Shown here in pieces: positions 1 to 8,220 of a DNA stretch of 14,397 nucleotides. The DNA is from an uncultured Roseburia sp. (lineage in GTDB: Bacteria; Bacillota; Clostridia; Lachnospirales; Lachnospiraceae). The stretch spans positions 1-14,397 of the forward strand of contig CAKRLC010000069.1 in assembly GCA_934358955.1 (NCBI GenBank). Reading direction: 5' to 3'. The position numbers and the translations under genes are program-made. Below the pieces are notes generated by a model that was not told the DNA's origin, did no database searches, and worked only from the letters and a program-made list of their open reading frames with translations. Each line of letters opens with the position of its first letter. The first letter of the stretch is position 1.

Positions 1-1386
1 GAGATTTTTCCGGCAAACTATGGAGATACGGCTGTTCGTGTGGAATTTTTCGGGGATGAGATCGACAGGATCACAGAGATTGATGTCCTGACCGGTGAAG
101 TGAAGTGCAGTCTGGAACATTTTGCAGTATTCCCGGCATCACATTATGTTGTTCCGATGGAGAAGATCCTGAAAGCATGTGACAACATTGAAGCAGAGAT
201 GGAAGAACGGGTGCGTTATTTTAAAGGGGAAGATAAGTTATTAGAGGCGCAGCGTATCGCAGAGCGGACGAATTTTGATATTGAGATGCTCAAAGAAACC
301 GGATTCTGCAGTGGAATCGAGAATTATTCAAGGCATCTTGCAGGGCTGCCGGCCGGTGCAACGCCGCATACGCTGATGGACTATTTTAAAGACGACTTTC
401 TTATTATAGTGGACGAATCACACATTACGATCCCACAGATCGGAGGAATGTATGCCGGAGATCAGTCAAGAAAATCAACCCTGGTGGACTATGGTTTCCG
501 TCTCCCGTCTGCTAAGGATAACAGACCTTTGAATTTCGAAGAATTTGAGAGTAAGATCGATCAGATGCTTTTCGTTTCTGCAACACCGAATGTTTATGAA
601 CAGGAGCATGAGCTTCTGCGCGCAGAGCAGATCATCCGCCCAACCGGACTGCTTGATCCGGAGATTGATGTAAGACCGGTGGAAGGACAGATCGATGATC
701 TGATCGGGGAAGTGAACAGGGAGACTGCCAAGAAGAATAAAGTGCTGATTACGACATTGACGAAGCGCATGGCAGAAGACCTGACAGATTATATGAAGGA
801 GGTCGGTATCCGGGTAAAATATCTGCATTCGGATATTGACACCTTAGAACGTGCGGAGATCATCCGTGACCTGCGGTTGGATGTATTTGATGTCCTTGTT
901 GGAATCAACCTTTTAAGAGAGGGATTGGACATTCCTGAGATCACGCTGGTTGCAATTTTGGATGCGGATAAGGAAGGATTTCTGAGATCGGAAACGTCAC
1001 TGATCCAGACGATCGGACGTGCAGCCCGTAACAGTGAGGGGCATGTTATTATGTATGCAGACAAGATCACGGATTCTATGCGAAATGCGATTTCTGAGAC
1101 AGAACGAAGAAGAAAGATCCAGCAGAAGTATAACGAGGAGCATCACATTACTCCTAAGACGATCCAGAAATCAGTGCGTGACCTGATCAGTGTATCGAAG
1201 AAGGTGGCACAGGAAGAACTGAACTTTAAGAAGGATCCGGAATCCATGAACCGGGAAGAATTGACGAAGCTGATCGCGGATATCCAGAAGAAGATGCAGA
1301 AGGCTGCGGCGGACCTGAATTTTGAAGCTGCGGCAGAGTACAGGGACAAGATGCTTGAACTGAAGAATATGCTGCGTGATCTGTAA
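1..1386 (+). CDS. uvrB: UvrABC system protein B (excinuclease subunit B), 5'-truncated by window edge
   Basis: UvrB is the DNA-damage-verifying helicase-like subunit of nucleotide excision repair; it is loaded by UvrA and then recruits the nuclease UvrC. The reading frame is open from base 1, and 461 codons are visible; the family is about 660 residues, so roughly the first 200 (including Walker A and the beta-hairpin) lie outside the window. Visible marks: [11 protein letters not shown] at 40-72, the Walker B-type box DESH at 412-423, the SATP helicase motif near 577-588, the C-terminal helicase motifs including [11 protein letters not shown] near 907-939 and [13 protein letters not shown] near 1006-1044, and a C-terminal UVR domain (about 1246-1383) that in the family contacts UvrC. 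It ends with TAA 16 bp before uvrA, so the two are probably co-transcribed; the promoter is not in view. No disruption is seen in the visible part. Confidence 0.97.
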   Translation, partial: EIFPANYGDTAVRVEFFGDEIDRITEIDVLTGEVKCSLEHFAVFPASHYVVPMEKILKACDNIEAEMEERVRYFKGEDKLLEAQRIAERTNFDIEMLKETGFCSGIENYSRHLAGLPAGATPHTLMDYFKDDFLIIVDESHITIPQIGGMYAGDQSRKSTLVDYGFRLPSAKDNRPLNFEEFESKIDQMLFVSATPNVYEQEHELLRAEQIIRPTGLLDPEIDVRPVEGQIDDLIGEVNRETAKKNKVLITTLTKRMAEDLTDYMKEVGIRVKYLHSDIDTLERAEIIRDLRLDVFDVLVGINLLREGLDIPEITLVAILDADKEGFLRSETSLIQTIGRAARNSEGHVIMYADKITDSMRNAISETERRRKIQQKYNEEHHITPKTIQKSVRDLISVSKKVAQEELNFKKDPESMNREELTKLIADIQKKMQKAAADLNFEAAAEYRDKMLELKNMLRDL

Positions 1387-1402
1387 GCGGAAGGAGTAAA
1401 AC

Positions 1403-4243
1403 ATGAAAAAGACAGAGAACCGCAAATATATTAAAATACGCGGAGCGAATGAACATAATTTAAAGAATATAGATGTGGATATCCCAAGAGATGAATTTGT
1501 TGTACTGACAGGTCTGTCAGGCTCTGGAAAATCATCCCTTGCATTTGATACGATTTATGCAGAAGGGCAGAGAAGATATATGGAATCATTGTCTTCTTAT
1601 GCAAGACAGTTCCTTGGACAGATGGAAAAACCGAACGTAGAAAAAATCGAAGGCCTGTCACCGGCAATTTCCATTGATCAGAAGTCAACGAACCGGAATC
1701 CGCGTTCTACCGTAGGAACAGTTACTGAAATCTACGATTATTTCCGATTGTTATATGCAAGGATCGGTGTTCCACATTGTCCGAAGTGTGGAAAAGAGAT
1801 CAAAAAACAGACAGTTGATCAGATGGTCGATCAGATCATGGAACTTCCGGAACGGACAAAGATACAGCTGCTTGCACCGGTTGTAAGAGGACGGAAGGGA
1901 GAACACCAGAAGTTTTTTGAGCAGGCGAAGCGGAGCGGATATGTACGTGTTGTAGTAGATGGCAATATGTATGAGCTGACCGAAGAGATTAAATTAGAAA
2001 AAAACAAAAAGCACAATATTGAGATCGTGGTAGACCGTCTGATGATAAAAGAAGGAATCGAAAAGCGTCTGACAGATTCCATAGAGAATGTGCTGGAGCT
2101 GTCAGGTGGACTTTTGATCGTAGATGTGATCGATGGTGAGCCAATTCAGTTTTCCGAGAGCTTTTCCTGCCCGGATTGTGGAATCAGCGTGGATGAAGTT
2201 GAGCCGCGAAGCTTTTCCTTCAATAATCCATTTGGCGCATGCCCGACCTGCTTTGGCTTGGGATATAAGATGGAATTTGATGAGAATCTGATGATACCGG
2301 ATAAGAGCTTAAGTATTGCAGAGGGTGCGATCCAGGTAACCGGATGGCAATCCTGTACGGATAAGAGTAGCTTTACGTATGCTATTTTAAAAGCACTGAC
2401 GGAAGCGTATGATTTTTCGCTGGAGACACCGTTTAAGGATTATCCGCAGAATATCAGGGATATTTTGATCCACGGGACCAATGGACAGGAAGTAAAGGTA
2501 CATTACAAGGGACAACGTGGGGAAGGTGTTTATGATGTGGCATTTGAAGGACTGATCCGTAATGTGCAGCGGCGTTACCGTGAGACAGGGTCAGAGACGA
2601 TGAAGGCTGAATATGAGCAGTTTATGCGCATTACGCCGTGTGAGTCCTGCCATGGAAAGAGGTTAAAACCGGAGTCTCTGGCAGTTACCGTTGCAGGTAA
2701 GAATATTTATGACATGACGGATATGTCGGTAAAGAATCTGAAAGCCTTTTTAGAAGAGCTGGAGCTGACGAAGCAGCAGCATCTGATCGGAGATCAGATA
2801 TTAAAAGAGATCCGGGCAAGAGTCGGATTTTTAAATGAAGTCGGTCTGGATTATCTGTCACTGACAAGAGGAACCGCAACTTTATCCGGCGGAGAAGCAC
2901 AGCGAATCCGCCTGGCTACGCAGATTGGCTCTGGTCTGGTCGGAGTAGCATATATTTTAGATGAGCCGTCGATCGGGCTTCATCAGAGAGACAATGACAA
3001 GCTGCTGGGAGCACTCATGAATTTAAGGGACATCGGAAATACACTGATCGTCGTGGAACATGACGAAGATACGATGCGGGCTGCGGATTATATTGTGGAT
3101 ATTGGTCCGGGAGCAGGTTCGCACGGTGGAGAAGTTGTTGCCTGTGGTACAGCGGAAGATATTATGAAGAACCCGGATTCTATTACAGGTGCTTATTTAA
3201 GCGGAAAGATAAAGATCCCGGTACCAAAGGAACGCAGAAAGCCAACCGGATACATTACAGTAAAAGGTGCAAGAGAGAATAACTTAAAGAATATCGATGT
3301 GGATATTCCGCTTGGTGTGATGACCTGCATTACAGGAGTTTCCGGTTCCGGCAAGAGCTCACTTACGAATGAGATTTTATACAAGCATCTTGCAAAATCA
3401 TTAAACCGTGCAAGATGCATTGCAGGCGATCATGATGACATCCTTGGATTAGAACAGTTAGATAAGGTGATCGATATTGACCAGTCGCCGATCGGAAGAA
3501 CACCACGCTCTAATCCGGCAACGTATACAGGGGTCTTTGATATGATCCGGGATCTGTTTGCCGGAACACCGGATGCAAAAGCAAAGGGTTATAAGAAAGG
3601 AAGATTCAGCTTTAATGTCAAAGGCGGACGTTGTGAAGCCTGCTCCGGAGACGGAATCATTAAAATAGAGATGCATTTTCTTCCGGATGTTTATGTGCCA
3701 TGCGAGGTGTGTGAAGGAAAGCGCTATAACAGGGAAACACTGGAAGTGAAATACAAAGGAAAAAGCATTTATGATGTGCTGGATATGACAGTGGAAGAAG
3801 CGCTGGAATTTTTCAAAAATGTGCCAACGATCGAGCGGAAAATACAGACTTTATATGATGTCGGATTATCTTATGTGAAGCTTGGACAGCCATCGACAGA
3901 ACTCTCCGGTGGAGAAGCACAGCGTATCAAGCTTGCAACCGAGCTGAGTAAGCGAAGCACAGGAAAAACGATCTATATTTTGGATGAGCCGACAACCGGA
4001 CTTCATTTTGCAGATGTACACAAGCTGATCGAGATCCTTCGGAGATTGTCAGACGGTGGAAATACCGTGGTAGTCATTGAACATAACCTGGATGTGATCA
4101 AGACAGCAGATTATATTATAGATATGGGGCCGGAAGGTGGTGACGGTGGAGGAACCGTGATCGCAAAAGGAACGCCGGAAGAAGTAGCGAAGGTAGAGAA
4201 ATCTTATACTGGACAATACCTGAAAAAATATCTGGAATCATAA
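1403..4243 (+). CDS. uvrA: UvrABC system protein A (excinuclease ABC subunit A)
   Basis: UvrA is the ABC-type ATPase that scans DNA for lesions as a dimer and loads UvrB. The 946-residue protein is of full family length. It has two ATPase modules: Walker A GLSGSGKS at residues 37-44 and GVSGSGKS at 645-652; ABC signatures LSGGE at 494-498 and 834-838; Walker [11 protein letters not shown] and [10 protein letters not shown] shortly after each signature. Cysteine pairs typical of UvrA zinc modules are at 126/129, 256/259 with 280/283, 413/416, and 744/747 with 767/770. The ATG at 1403 follows a clear AAGGAG (1391-1396) at 6-nt spacing. It sits 16 bp behind uvrB, in the uvrB-uvrA order common in Firmicutes, and is followed by a hairpin terminator. 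Nothing appears missing. The identification is essentially certain from the motif order. Confidence 0.98.
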   Translation: MKKTENRKYIKIRGANEHNLKNIDVDIPRDEFVVLTGLSGSGKSSLAFDTIYAEGQRRYMESLSSYARQFLGQMEKPNVEKIEGLSPAISIDQKSTNRNPRSTVGTVTEIYDYFRLLYARIGVPHCPKCGKEIKKQTVDQMVDQIMELPERTKIQLLAPVVRGRKGEHQKFFEQAKRSGYVRVVVDGNMYELTEEIKLEKNKKHNIEIVVDRLMIKEGIEKRLTDSIENVLELSGGLLIVDVIDGEPIQFSESFSCPDCGISVDEVEPRSFSFNNPFGACPTCFGLGYKMEFDENLMIPDKSLSIAEGAIQVTGWQSCTDKSSFTYAILKALTEAYDFSLETPFKDYPQNIRDILIHGTNGQEVKVHYKGQRGEGVYDVAFEGLIRNVQRRYRETGSETMKAEYEQFMRITPCESCHGKRLKPESLAVTVAGKNIYDMTDMSVKNLKAFLEELELTKQQHLIGDQILKEIRARVGFLNEVGLDYLSLTRGTATLSGGEAQRIRLATQIGSGLVGVAYILDEPSIGLHQRDNDKLLGALMNLRDIGNTLIVVEHDEDTMRAADYIVDIGPGAGSHGGEVVACGTAEDIMKNPDSITGAYLSGKIKIPVPKERRKPTGYITVKGARENNLKNIDVDIPLGVMTCITGVSGSGKSSLTNEILYKHLAKSLNRARCIAGDHDDILGLEQLDKVIDIDQSPIGRTPRSNPATYTGVFDMIRDLFAGTPDAKAKGYKKGRFSFNVKGGRCEACSGDGIIKIEMHFLPDVYVPCEVCEGKRYNRETLEVKYKGKSIYDVLDMTVEEALEFFKNVPTIERKIQTLYDVGLSYVKLGQPSTELSGGEAQRIKLATELSKRSTGKTIYILDEPTTGLHFADVHKLIEILRRLSDGGNTVVVIEHNLDVIKTADYIIDMGPEGGDGGGTVIAKGTPEEVAKVEKSYTGQYLKKYLES

Positions 4244-4245
4244 AA

Positions 4246-4274
4246 AAATCCTGCAGGTAATACCTGCAGGATTT
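4246..4274 (+). terminator. Hairpin terminator after uvrA
   Basis: A perfect 13-bp inverted repeat (AAATCCTGCAGGT / ACCTGCAGGATTT) with a 3-nt loop begins 3 bases after the uvrA stop. On the + strand the T tract is short (ATTTGTATT). On the minus strand the stem is followed by seven T, so the element could act in both directions. The lack of a convergent gene makes its use for uvrA the simplest reading. Confidence 0.75.
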
Positions 4275-4281
4275 GTATTAT

Positions 4282-4297
4282 CAGATGAAAACATCTG
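4282..4297. other. Small hairpin CAGATG-AAAA-CATCTG
   Basis: A 6-bp perfect stem with a four-base AAAA loop lies directly after the uvrA terminator. It has no T tract and could be a secondary 3'-end structure of the uvrA message or chance. Function unknown. Confidence 0.35.
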
Positions 4298-4313
4298 TCT
4301 GTTTCGGGGAGTA

Positions 4314-4388
4314 GGGCTGCCGGATGAAAAAAATACTTTCAAAAAATGGATGTCGGGGGGAAAAAGTATCCTTTTCATCCGACAGCCC
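4314..4388. repeat. Long imperfect palindrome (27-29 nt arms)
   Basis: Arm 1 (4314-4340, starting GGGCTGCCGGATGAAAA) and arm 2 (4360-4388, ending TTTTCATCCGACAGCCC) are complementary over nearly their whole length, including an inner ATACTTT/AAAGTAT block, around a loop of about 19 nt. Three positions do not match: C opposite A once and A opposite C twice. Read as RNA from the + strand these are mismatches; read from the minus strand each becomes a G-U pair, so the minus-strand RNA would be paired throughout. No T tract follows on either strand, which argues against a simple terminator. It could be a small palindromic mobile repeat, a structured RNA, or a protein-binding cruciform. Copy number elsewhere cannot be judged from this window. 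Confidence 0.65.
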
Positions 4389-4424
4389 CATGAGTTATGA
4401 AAAATTATATTAGCCGACTTAAAA

Positions 4425-4468
4425 GTCACATTAGCTAGTACTCTTATAATGTAAAAGAAAAATGTGAC
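4425..4468. promoter_or_regulatory. Inverted repeat GTCACATT / AATGTGAC around a TATAAT
   Basis: Perfect 8-bp arms at 4425-4432 and 4461-4468 flank 28 bases that contain TATAAT at 4445-4450. No good -35 lies upstream of that hexamer, so promoter activity is doubtful. Another TGTGA follows at 4474-4478. The arrangement resembles an operator pair or a loop structure in an AT-rich tract; the binding factor, if any, is unknown. Confidence 0.35.
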
Positions 4469-4580
4469 CATTTTGTGATGAAAAAATAAAAAATGTGTTT
4501 AGAAATATAAGAGGCACACCGTCAAATTATTAACAAAATCTTATTTTTCGCTAAAAAACCGTTTTTACGAAAAAAAAACT

Positions 4581-4608
4581 TTGAAAAATTCCGGAAGTTG
4601 TATATAAT
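4581..4608 (+). promoter_or_regulatory. Sigma-A-type promoter for mreB
   Basis: TTGAAA (4581-4586), a 16-bp spacer and a perfect TATAAT (4603-4608) form a strong housekeeping promoter, predicting a start near 4615 and a leader of about 155 nt before mreB. An AT-rich, A-tracted region lies just upstream, as is common for strong Firmicute promoters. Confidence 0.72.
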
Positions 4609-4690
4609 AATGCTGTATATGCAAAAATATAATGATGTGTATTTTTCTGCCCATTTTGATATGGAAAAGATTGACATAGAAAAGAATACG

Positions 4691-4711
4691 AGACAGTAAT
4701 GAAAACTGTCT
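4691..4711 (+). other. Leader hairpin upstream of mreB
   Basis: AGACAGT (4691-4697) and ACTGTCT (4705-4711) form a 7-bp stem with a 7-nt loop inside the predicted mreB leader, 57 nt before the start codon. There is no T tract, so it is not a terminator; it may affect message stability or be neutral. Confidence 0.4.
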
Positions 4712-4768
4712 GAAGAACAAAAGCTTTAAGCGCAGGAAGAAAAGATTCCGGAAAGGGGAAAAACAGAT

Positions 4769-5764
4769 ATGATGAATACAGATATTGGTATCGATCTGGG
4801 TACCGCGAGCATCTTGGTATATATTAAAGGAAAGGGCGTCGTTTTAAAAGAGCCTTCTGTTGTTGCATTTGACCGTGATACGAATAAGATAAAAGCAATC
4901 GGGGAAGAAGCAAGACTGATGCTTGGAAGAACACCTGGAAATATCGTGGCAGTAAGACCGTTAAGACAGGGTGTTATTTCAGATTACACAGTAACAGAGA
5001 AAATGATCAAGTACTTCATTCAGAAAGCACTTGGTAAGAAACCATTCCGTAAGCCAAGAATCAGTGTATGTGTACCGAGTGGTGTAACGGAAGTTGAGAA
5101 GAAAGCAGTAGAAGATGCTACTTATCAGGCAGGTGCAAGAGAGGTTGCAATTATTGAAGAGCCAATCGCAGCTGCAATCGGAGCAGGAATCGATATTTCA
5201 AGACCATGCGGCAACATGATCGTGGATATCGGAGGTGGAACAGCAGATATCGCTGTGATCTCTCTTGGAGGATCCGTTGTAAGTACATCCGTTAAGATTG
5301 CCGGAGATGATTTTGATGAGGCAATCGTGCGTTATATGAGAAAGAAACACAACCTTCTGATCGGTGAGAGAACCGCAGAGGACATTAAGATCAAGATCGG
5401 AACCTGTTTCCCACTTGCGCAGCCTGAGACAATGGATGTCCGGGGACGTAATCTTGTAACAGGACTTCCAAAGACGGTAACCGTATCTTCAGAAGAGACT
5501 GAGGAAGCGCTCCGTGAGCCTACTTTACAGATCGTAGAGGCAGTGCACTCTGTTCTTGAGAAAACACCACCGGAACTGGCAGCAGATGTTGCTGACAGAG
5601 GAATCGTTTTAACCGGAGGCGGTTCACTGCTTCGTGGACTGGAAGAACTGATCGAAGACAGAACAGGAATTAATACGATGACAGCAGATGATCCGATGAC
5701 CTGTGTTGCAATCGGAACCGGAAAATATGTGGAATTTTTAGCTGGCAATCGTGACGAAGATTAA
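4769..5764 (+). CDS. mreB: Rod shape-determining actin homologue MreB/Mbl
   Basis: MreB-family actins polymerise under the membrane and guide lateral peptidoglycan synthesis. The 331 residues match family length. Actin-fold ATPase motifs are present: phosphate 1 loop GIDLGTAS at residues 7-14, EEPIAAAIGAG at 130-140, phosphate 2 DIGGGTAD at 153-160, and adenosine-site GGGS at 283-286; RGRNLVTGLPKT at 225-236 is typical of MreB/Mbl. Two ATG codons stand in tandem (4769 and 4772); GAAAGGGG at 4751-4758 gives 10 or 13 nt spacing, so 4769 fits slightly better. It has its own promoter and terminator and no mreC, mreD or minCD neighbour, so it may be an additional or solo paralogue. Whether it corresponds to MreB, Mbl or MreBH cannot be settled from sequence reading alone. 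Confidence 0.96.
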   Translation: MMNTDIGIDLGTASILVYIKGKGVVLKEPSVVAFDRDTNKIKAIGEEARLMLGRTPGNIVAVRPLRQGVISDYTVTEKMIKYFIQKALGKKPFRKPRISVCVPSGVTEVEKKAVEDATYQAGAREVAIIEEPIAAAIGAGIDISRPCGNMIVDIGGGTADIAVISLGGSVVSTSVKIAGDDFDEAIVRYMRKKHNLLIGERTAEDIKIKIGTCFPLAQPETMDVRGRNLVTGLPKTVTVSSEETEEALREPTLQIVEAVHSVLEKTPPELAADVADRGIVLTGGGSLLRGLEELIEDRTGINTMTADDPMTCVAIGTGKYVEFLAGNRDED

Positions 5765-5779
5765 TTAAAGACGATAAAT

Positions 5780-5811
5780 AGGGCTGTCGCAGCAACTGTG
5801 ACAGCCTTTTT
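5780..5811 (+). terminator. Strong intrinsic terminator after mreB
   Basis: GGCTGTCGCAG pairs with CTGTGACAGCC (5782-5792 with 5796-5806) in an 11-bp stem with one G-U pair and a CAA loop, followed by TTTTT. It starts about 16 bases past the mreB stop. Confidence 0.92.
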
Positions 5812-5813
5812 GC

Positions 5814-5838
5814 ATGTGCGCCCATGGTGCACGTTTTT
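5814..5838 (+). terminator. Second terminator-like hairpin just upstream of recD2
   Basis: ATGTGCGCC (5814-5822) pairs with GGTGCACGT (5826-5834), 9 bp including two G-U pairs, loop CAT, followed by TTTT. It begins two bases after the mreB terminator and ends 20 bases before the recD2 start. It could back up the first terminator or work as a recD2 leader structure. Confidence 0.55.
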
Positions 5839-5858
5839 GGATGAGGACGGAGGAGAAC

Positions 5859-8099
5859 GTGGAAAAGCTGACAGGATATGTGGAACACATTATTTATAGG
5901 AATGCAGACAATGGATATACCGTTTTAAACCTTGTAAGTGGGGAAGAGGAGATCACCTGCGTCGGTATTTTTTCAGCGATTGCAGAAGGGGAAAATATCG
6001 AAGCAAGCGGAGATTATACGGATCATCCAACCTATGGAACGCAGTTTAAGGTGCAAAGTTTTGAAGAAAAGGCGCCGGAAGACAGGGAAGCGATTGAACG
6101 GTATCTGGGATCAGGTGCGATCAAGGGAATCGGTCTTGCGCTGGCAGCCAGGATCGTCAGGAGATTTAAAGAAGATACCTTCCGCATTATAGAGGAGGAA
6201 CCGGAGCGGCTGGCAGAGGTGAAAGGAATCAGTGAGCGAAAAGCAATGGAGATCGCAAATCAGGTCAACCAGAAGAGAGATTTGAGACAGGCGATGATTT
6301 TTCTGCAGCAGTTTGGAATAACAATGAATCTTGCCGTGAAAATCTATCATAAATACGGACAGGAAGTTTATGGGATATTGAAAGAAAATCCATATCGCCT
6401 TGCAGATGATATCGAGGGGGTTGGCTTTAAAACCGCGGATGATATTGCAGCCAAAGCTGGAATTCGAACAGATTCCGACTTCCGTGTGCGAAGCGGGATC
6501 TTATATACATTGCTTCAGGCATCCGGGGATGGACATACCTATCTGCCGAAAGAGGAACTGACAACAAAGGCGAGCGAGCTGTTGGGAATCGAACCGGAGA
6601 TCATCGAAAAAAATTATATGGATCTGTCCATAGACCGGAAAATTATCATGAAACAGTGTGGCGAGCAGGTACAGATCTATGCAGCTTCGTTTTACTATAT
6701 GGAGGCAAATGCAGCAGCAATGCTCCGTGGACTGAATATCACTTATGATGTTGCAGATGCAGAGATCGAGCAGAGAATCCACAAAATTGAGAAAAAGACG
6801 GGAATGGAATTAGATGAGCATCAGGTGCAGGCAGTCAAAGAAGCAGTGAGAAATGGACTGCTCGTGATCACTGGTGGACCGGGAACTGGAAAAACAACGA
6901 CGATCAACACGATCATCCGTTATTTTGAAATGGAAGGAATGGACATTTTTCTGGCGGCACCGACCGGACGTGCAGCAAAGCGTATGAGTGAAACAACGGG
7001 CTTTGAAGCAAGAACCATCCACAGAATGCTTGAATTAAACGGAGGAATGGAAGGAAGTGCCGGATTTGAACGGAATGAGACCAATCCTCTTGAAACAGAT
7101 GTTGTGATCATTGATGAGATGTCCATGGTGGATATTACATTGATGAATTCGTTATTAAAAGCAGTTGCAGCAGGAACAAGACTGATCCTCGTCGGAGATA
7201 TTAACCAGCTGCCAAGCGTGGGTCCGGGAAGCGTGTTAAAGGATATCATTGAGTCTGGAGCATGCAATGTGGTCATGCTGACAAAGATTTTCCGCCAGGC
7301 ATCCACGAGTGATATTATCGTAAACGCACATAAGATCAACCGTGGGGAAGAAGTGACACTCGATAATAAGAGTATGGATTTCTTTTTCCTGAAGCGTTAT
7401 GAAGCAGATGTCATCATAAATGTTGTATTACAGCTTGTGAAACAAAAACTGCCAAAATTCGTAGACGCGACACCGTATGATATTCAGGTGCTGACGCCGA
7501 TGAGAAAGGGGCTGCTTGGAGTGGACCGGCTGAATGGTATTTTACAGCGGTATCTGAATCCACCGGATAAGTCAAAAAGAGAAAAAGAGCATGGTGATAT
7601 GGTGTTCCGCGAAGGCGATAAGGTTATGCAGACAAAGAACAATTACCAGCTGGAGTGGGAAATTACAACAAAGTTTGGCCTGACAGTTGATAAGGGAATG
7701 GGAATCTTTAACGGTGACATGGGGATCATTGTGGAAATTAATGATTTTGCAGAGACGATGACGGTAGAATTTGATGAAGGCCGAAAGGTGGAATATTCTT
7801 TTAAATTGCTGGATGAGCTGGAACTTGCTTATGCGATCACAATACATAAATCCCAGGGAAGTGAATATCCGGCAGTGGTGATCCCATTGTTAAATGGTCC
7901 GTCCATGTTAATGAACAGAAATCTTTTGTATACTGCGGTCACAAGGGCGAGAAAATGCGTTACGCTGGTCGGAAACGAGGCAACCTTTTTCCAGATGGTA
8001 CGCAATACATCACAGCAGAAGCGGTATAGCGGATTGTGTGACCGATTGAAGGAACAAAGTATGGAAGCTGATATGGTTGACTCAGCAGAAAAACACTAG
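5859..8099 (+). CDS. recD2: RecD2-type ATP-dependent DNA helicase (RecD-like, SF1B)
   Basis: RecD2 is a 5'-3' DNA helicase of bacteria that lack, or have apart from it, RecBCD; it is implicated in repair and replication-fork maintenance. The 746-residue protein has the long N-terminal extension of the family with helix-hairpin-helix-like glycine turns (GAIKGIG at 86-92, VKGIS at 121-125, EGVGF further on), then the helicase core: Walker A GGPGTGKT at 339-346, Walker B DEMS at 419-422, VGDINQLPSVGPGS from 445, KIFRQ, and C-terminal TIHKSQGSEYP from 661 and YTAVTRA. GTG at 5859 is chosen because GGAGGAG (5849-5855) lies just before it and the protein then begins EKLTGYVEHIIYRNADNGYT, the usual family start; an ATG at 5814 sits in a terminator hairpin without a ribosome site. 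A strong terminator precedes it, so its promoter is unclear. It ends in a hairpin overlapping the stop codon. Confidence 0.95.
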   Translation: MEKLTGYVEHIIYRNADNGYTVLNLVSGEEEITCVGIFSAIAEGENIEASGDYTDHPTYGTQFKVQSFEEKAPEDREAIERYLGSGAIKGIGLALAARIVRRFKEDTFRIIEEEPERLAEVKGISERKAMEIANQVNQKRDLRQAMIFLQQFGITMNLAVKIYHKYGQEVYGILKENPYRLADDIEGVGFKTADDIAAKAGIRTDSDFRVRSGILYTLLQASGDGHTYLPKEELTTKASELLGIEPEIIEKNYMDLSIDRKIIMKQCGEQVQIYAASFYYMEANAAAMLRGLNITYDVADAEIEQRIHKIEKKTGMELDEHQVQAVKEAVRNGLLVITGGPGTGKTTTINTIIRYFEMEGMDIFLAAPTGRAAKRMSETTGFEARTIHRMLELNGGMEGSAGFERNETNPLETDVVIIDEMSMVDITLMNSLLKAVAAGTRLILVGDINQLPSVGPGSVLKDIIESGACNVVMLTKIFRQASTSDIIVNAHKINRGEEVTLDNKSMDFFFLKRYEADVIINVVLQLVKQKLPKFVDATPYDIQVLTPMRKGLLGVDRLNGILQRYLNPPDKSKREKEHGDMVFREGDKVMQTKNNYQLEWEITTKFGLTVDKGMGIFNGDMGIIVEINDFAETMTVEFDEGRKVEYSFKLLDELELAYAITIHKSQGSEYPAVVIPLLNGPSMLMNRNLLYTAVTRARKCVTLVGNEATFFQMVRNTSQQKRYSGLCDRLKEQSMEADMVDSAEKH

Positions 8100-8111
8100 C
8101 TGTTTTTCTGC
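8085..8111 (+). terminator. Perfect hairpin spanning the recD2 stop codon
   Basis: GCAGAAAAACA (8085-8095) and TGTTTTTCTGC (8101-8111) form an 11-bp perfect stem whose loop CTAGC contains most of the TAG stop. The T run is inside the stem and no T tract follows, so it is an atypical terminator at best; it may instead protect the 3' end or belong to the adjoining structured region. Confidence 0.45.
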
Positions 8112-8121
8112 GTAAGAAAGT

Positions 8122-8218
8122 GATTCAGGTGTGAGCAGACTCCTTTTGCGAAGCAAAGCTTAAAATGAGTCTGCGAATGGTTACTGGAACGAGGTACGAG
8201 AGAACAGTAACCGGAATC
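8122..8218. repeat. Nested inverted-repeat element: closing stem plus two hairpins
   Basis: Outer arms GATTC (8122-8126) and GAATC (8214-8218) enclose two hairpins. Hairpin A pairs GCAGACTC (8135-8142) with GAGTCTGC (8167-8174), then TTTT with AAAA after one mismatch, and has an inner AAGC-AAA-GCTT. Hairpin B pairs GGTTACTG (8179-8186) with CAGTAACC (8205-8212) and carries ACGAG twice in its loop. Together this is a three-way junction of about 97 nt between recD2 and comF. It has no coding potential. A repeated palindromic element of the genome or a structured RNA are the two main readings; a comF leader role is possible. Confidence 0.5.
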
Positions 8219-8220
8219 TG

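Larger units (their letters stand above)
4244..4768. other. 525-bp gene-free region between uvrA and mreB
   Basis: No convincing protein gene is present on either strand. From left to right it holds the uvrA terminator hairpin, a 6-bp hairpin (4282-4297, arms CAGATG/CATCTG around AAAA), a long imperfect palindrome (4314-4388), a very AT-rich tract of about 190 bases with an inverted repeat GTCACATT/AATGTGAC, the mreB promoter, and a leader of about 155 nt. An open frame on the minus strand across 4238-4471 only follows the palindrome and has no ribosome site or recognisable protein character. The amount of symmetry here is unusual for an ordinary spacer. Confidence 0.7.

Noticed and set aside
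4238..4471. Open frame of 77 codons on the minus strand in the uvrA-mreB spacer
   Set aside because: It crosses a terminator hairpin and a palindrome, lacks a convincing ribosome site, and its protein has no domain character; it is best explained by chance.
4632..4679. Short leader frame of 15 codons upstream of mreB (ATG-ATG start, hydrophobic)
   Set aside because: No ribosome binding site precedes it and no regulatory codon run or terminator/antiterminator pair is associated with it.
4671..4700. Perfect TTGACA as a second mreB promoter
   Set aside because: At 17-18 bp downstream there is only CAGTAA or AGTAAT, a poor -10; the promoter at 4581-4608 is much better.
5332..5748. Minus-strand frame of 138 codons inside mreB
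   Set aside because: It is the Ser/Pro-rich antisense shadow of a strongly conserved gene, with no independent coding sign. The same holds for the other antisense frames in uvrA, recD2, cdaA and the membrane-protein gene.
4314..5811. GGGCTG...CAGCC arms shared by the palindrome and the mreB terminator as evidence of a common element
   Set aside because: Only the first 6-9 bases agree and GC-rich terminator stems often share such ends; the inner parts are unrelated.
5814..5858. ATG at 5814 (or 5841) as the recD2 start
   Set aside because: The 5814 ATG is part of a terminator-like hairpin, neither has a ribosome site, and the added residues do not resemble family N-termini; GTG 5859 has GGAGGAG in front.
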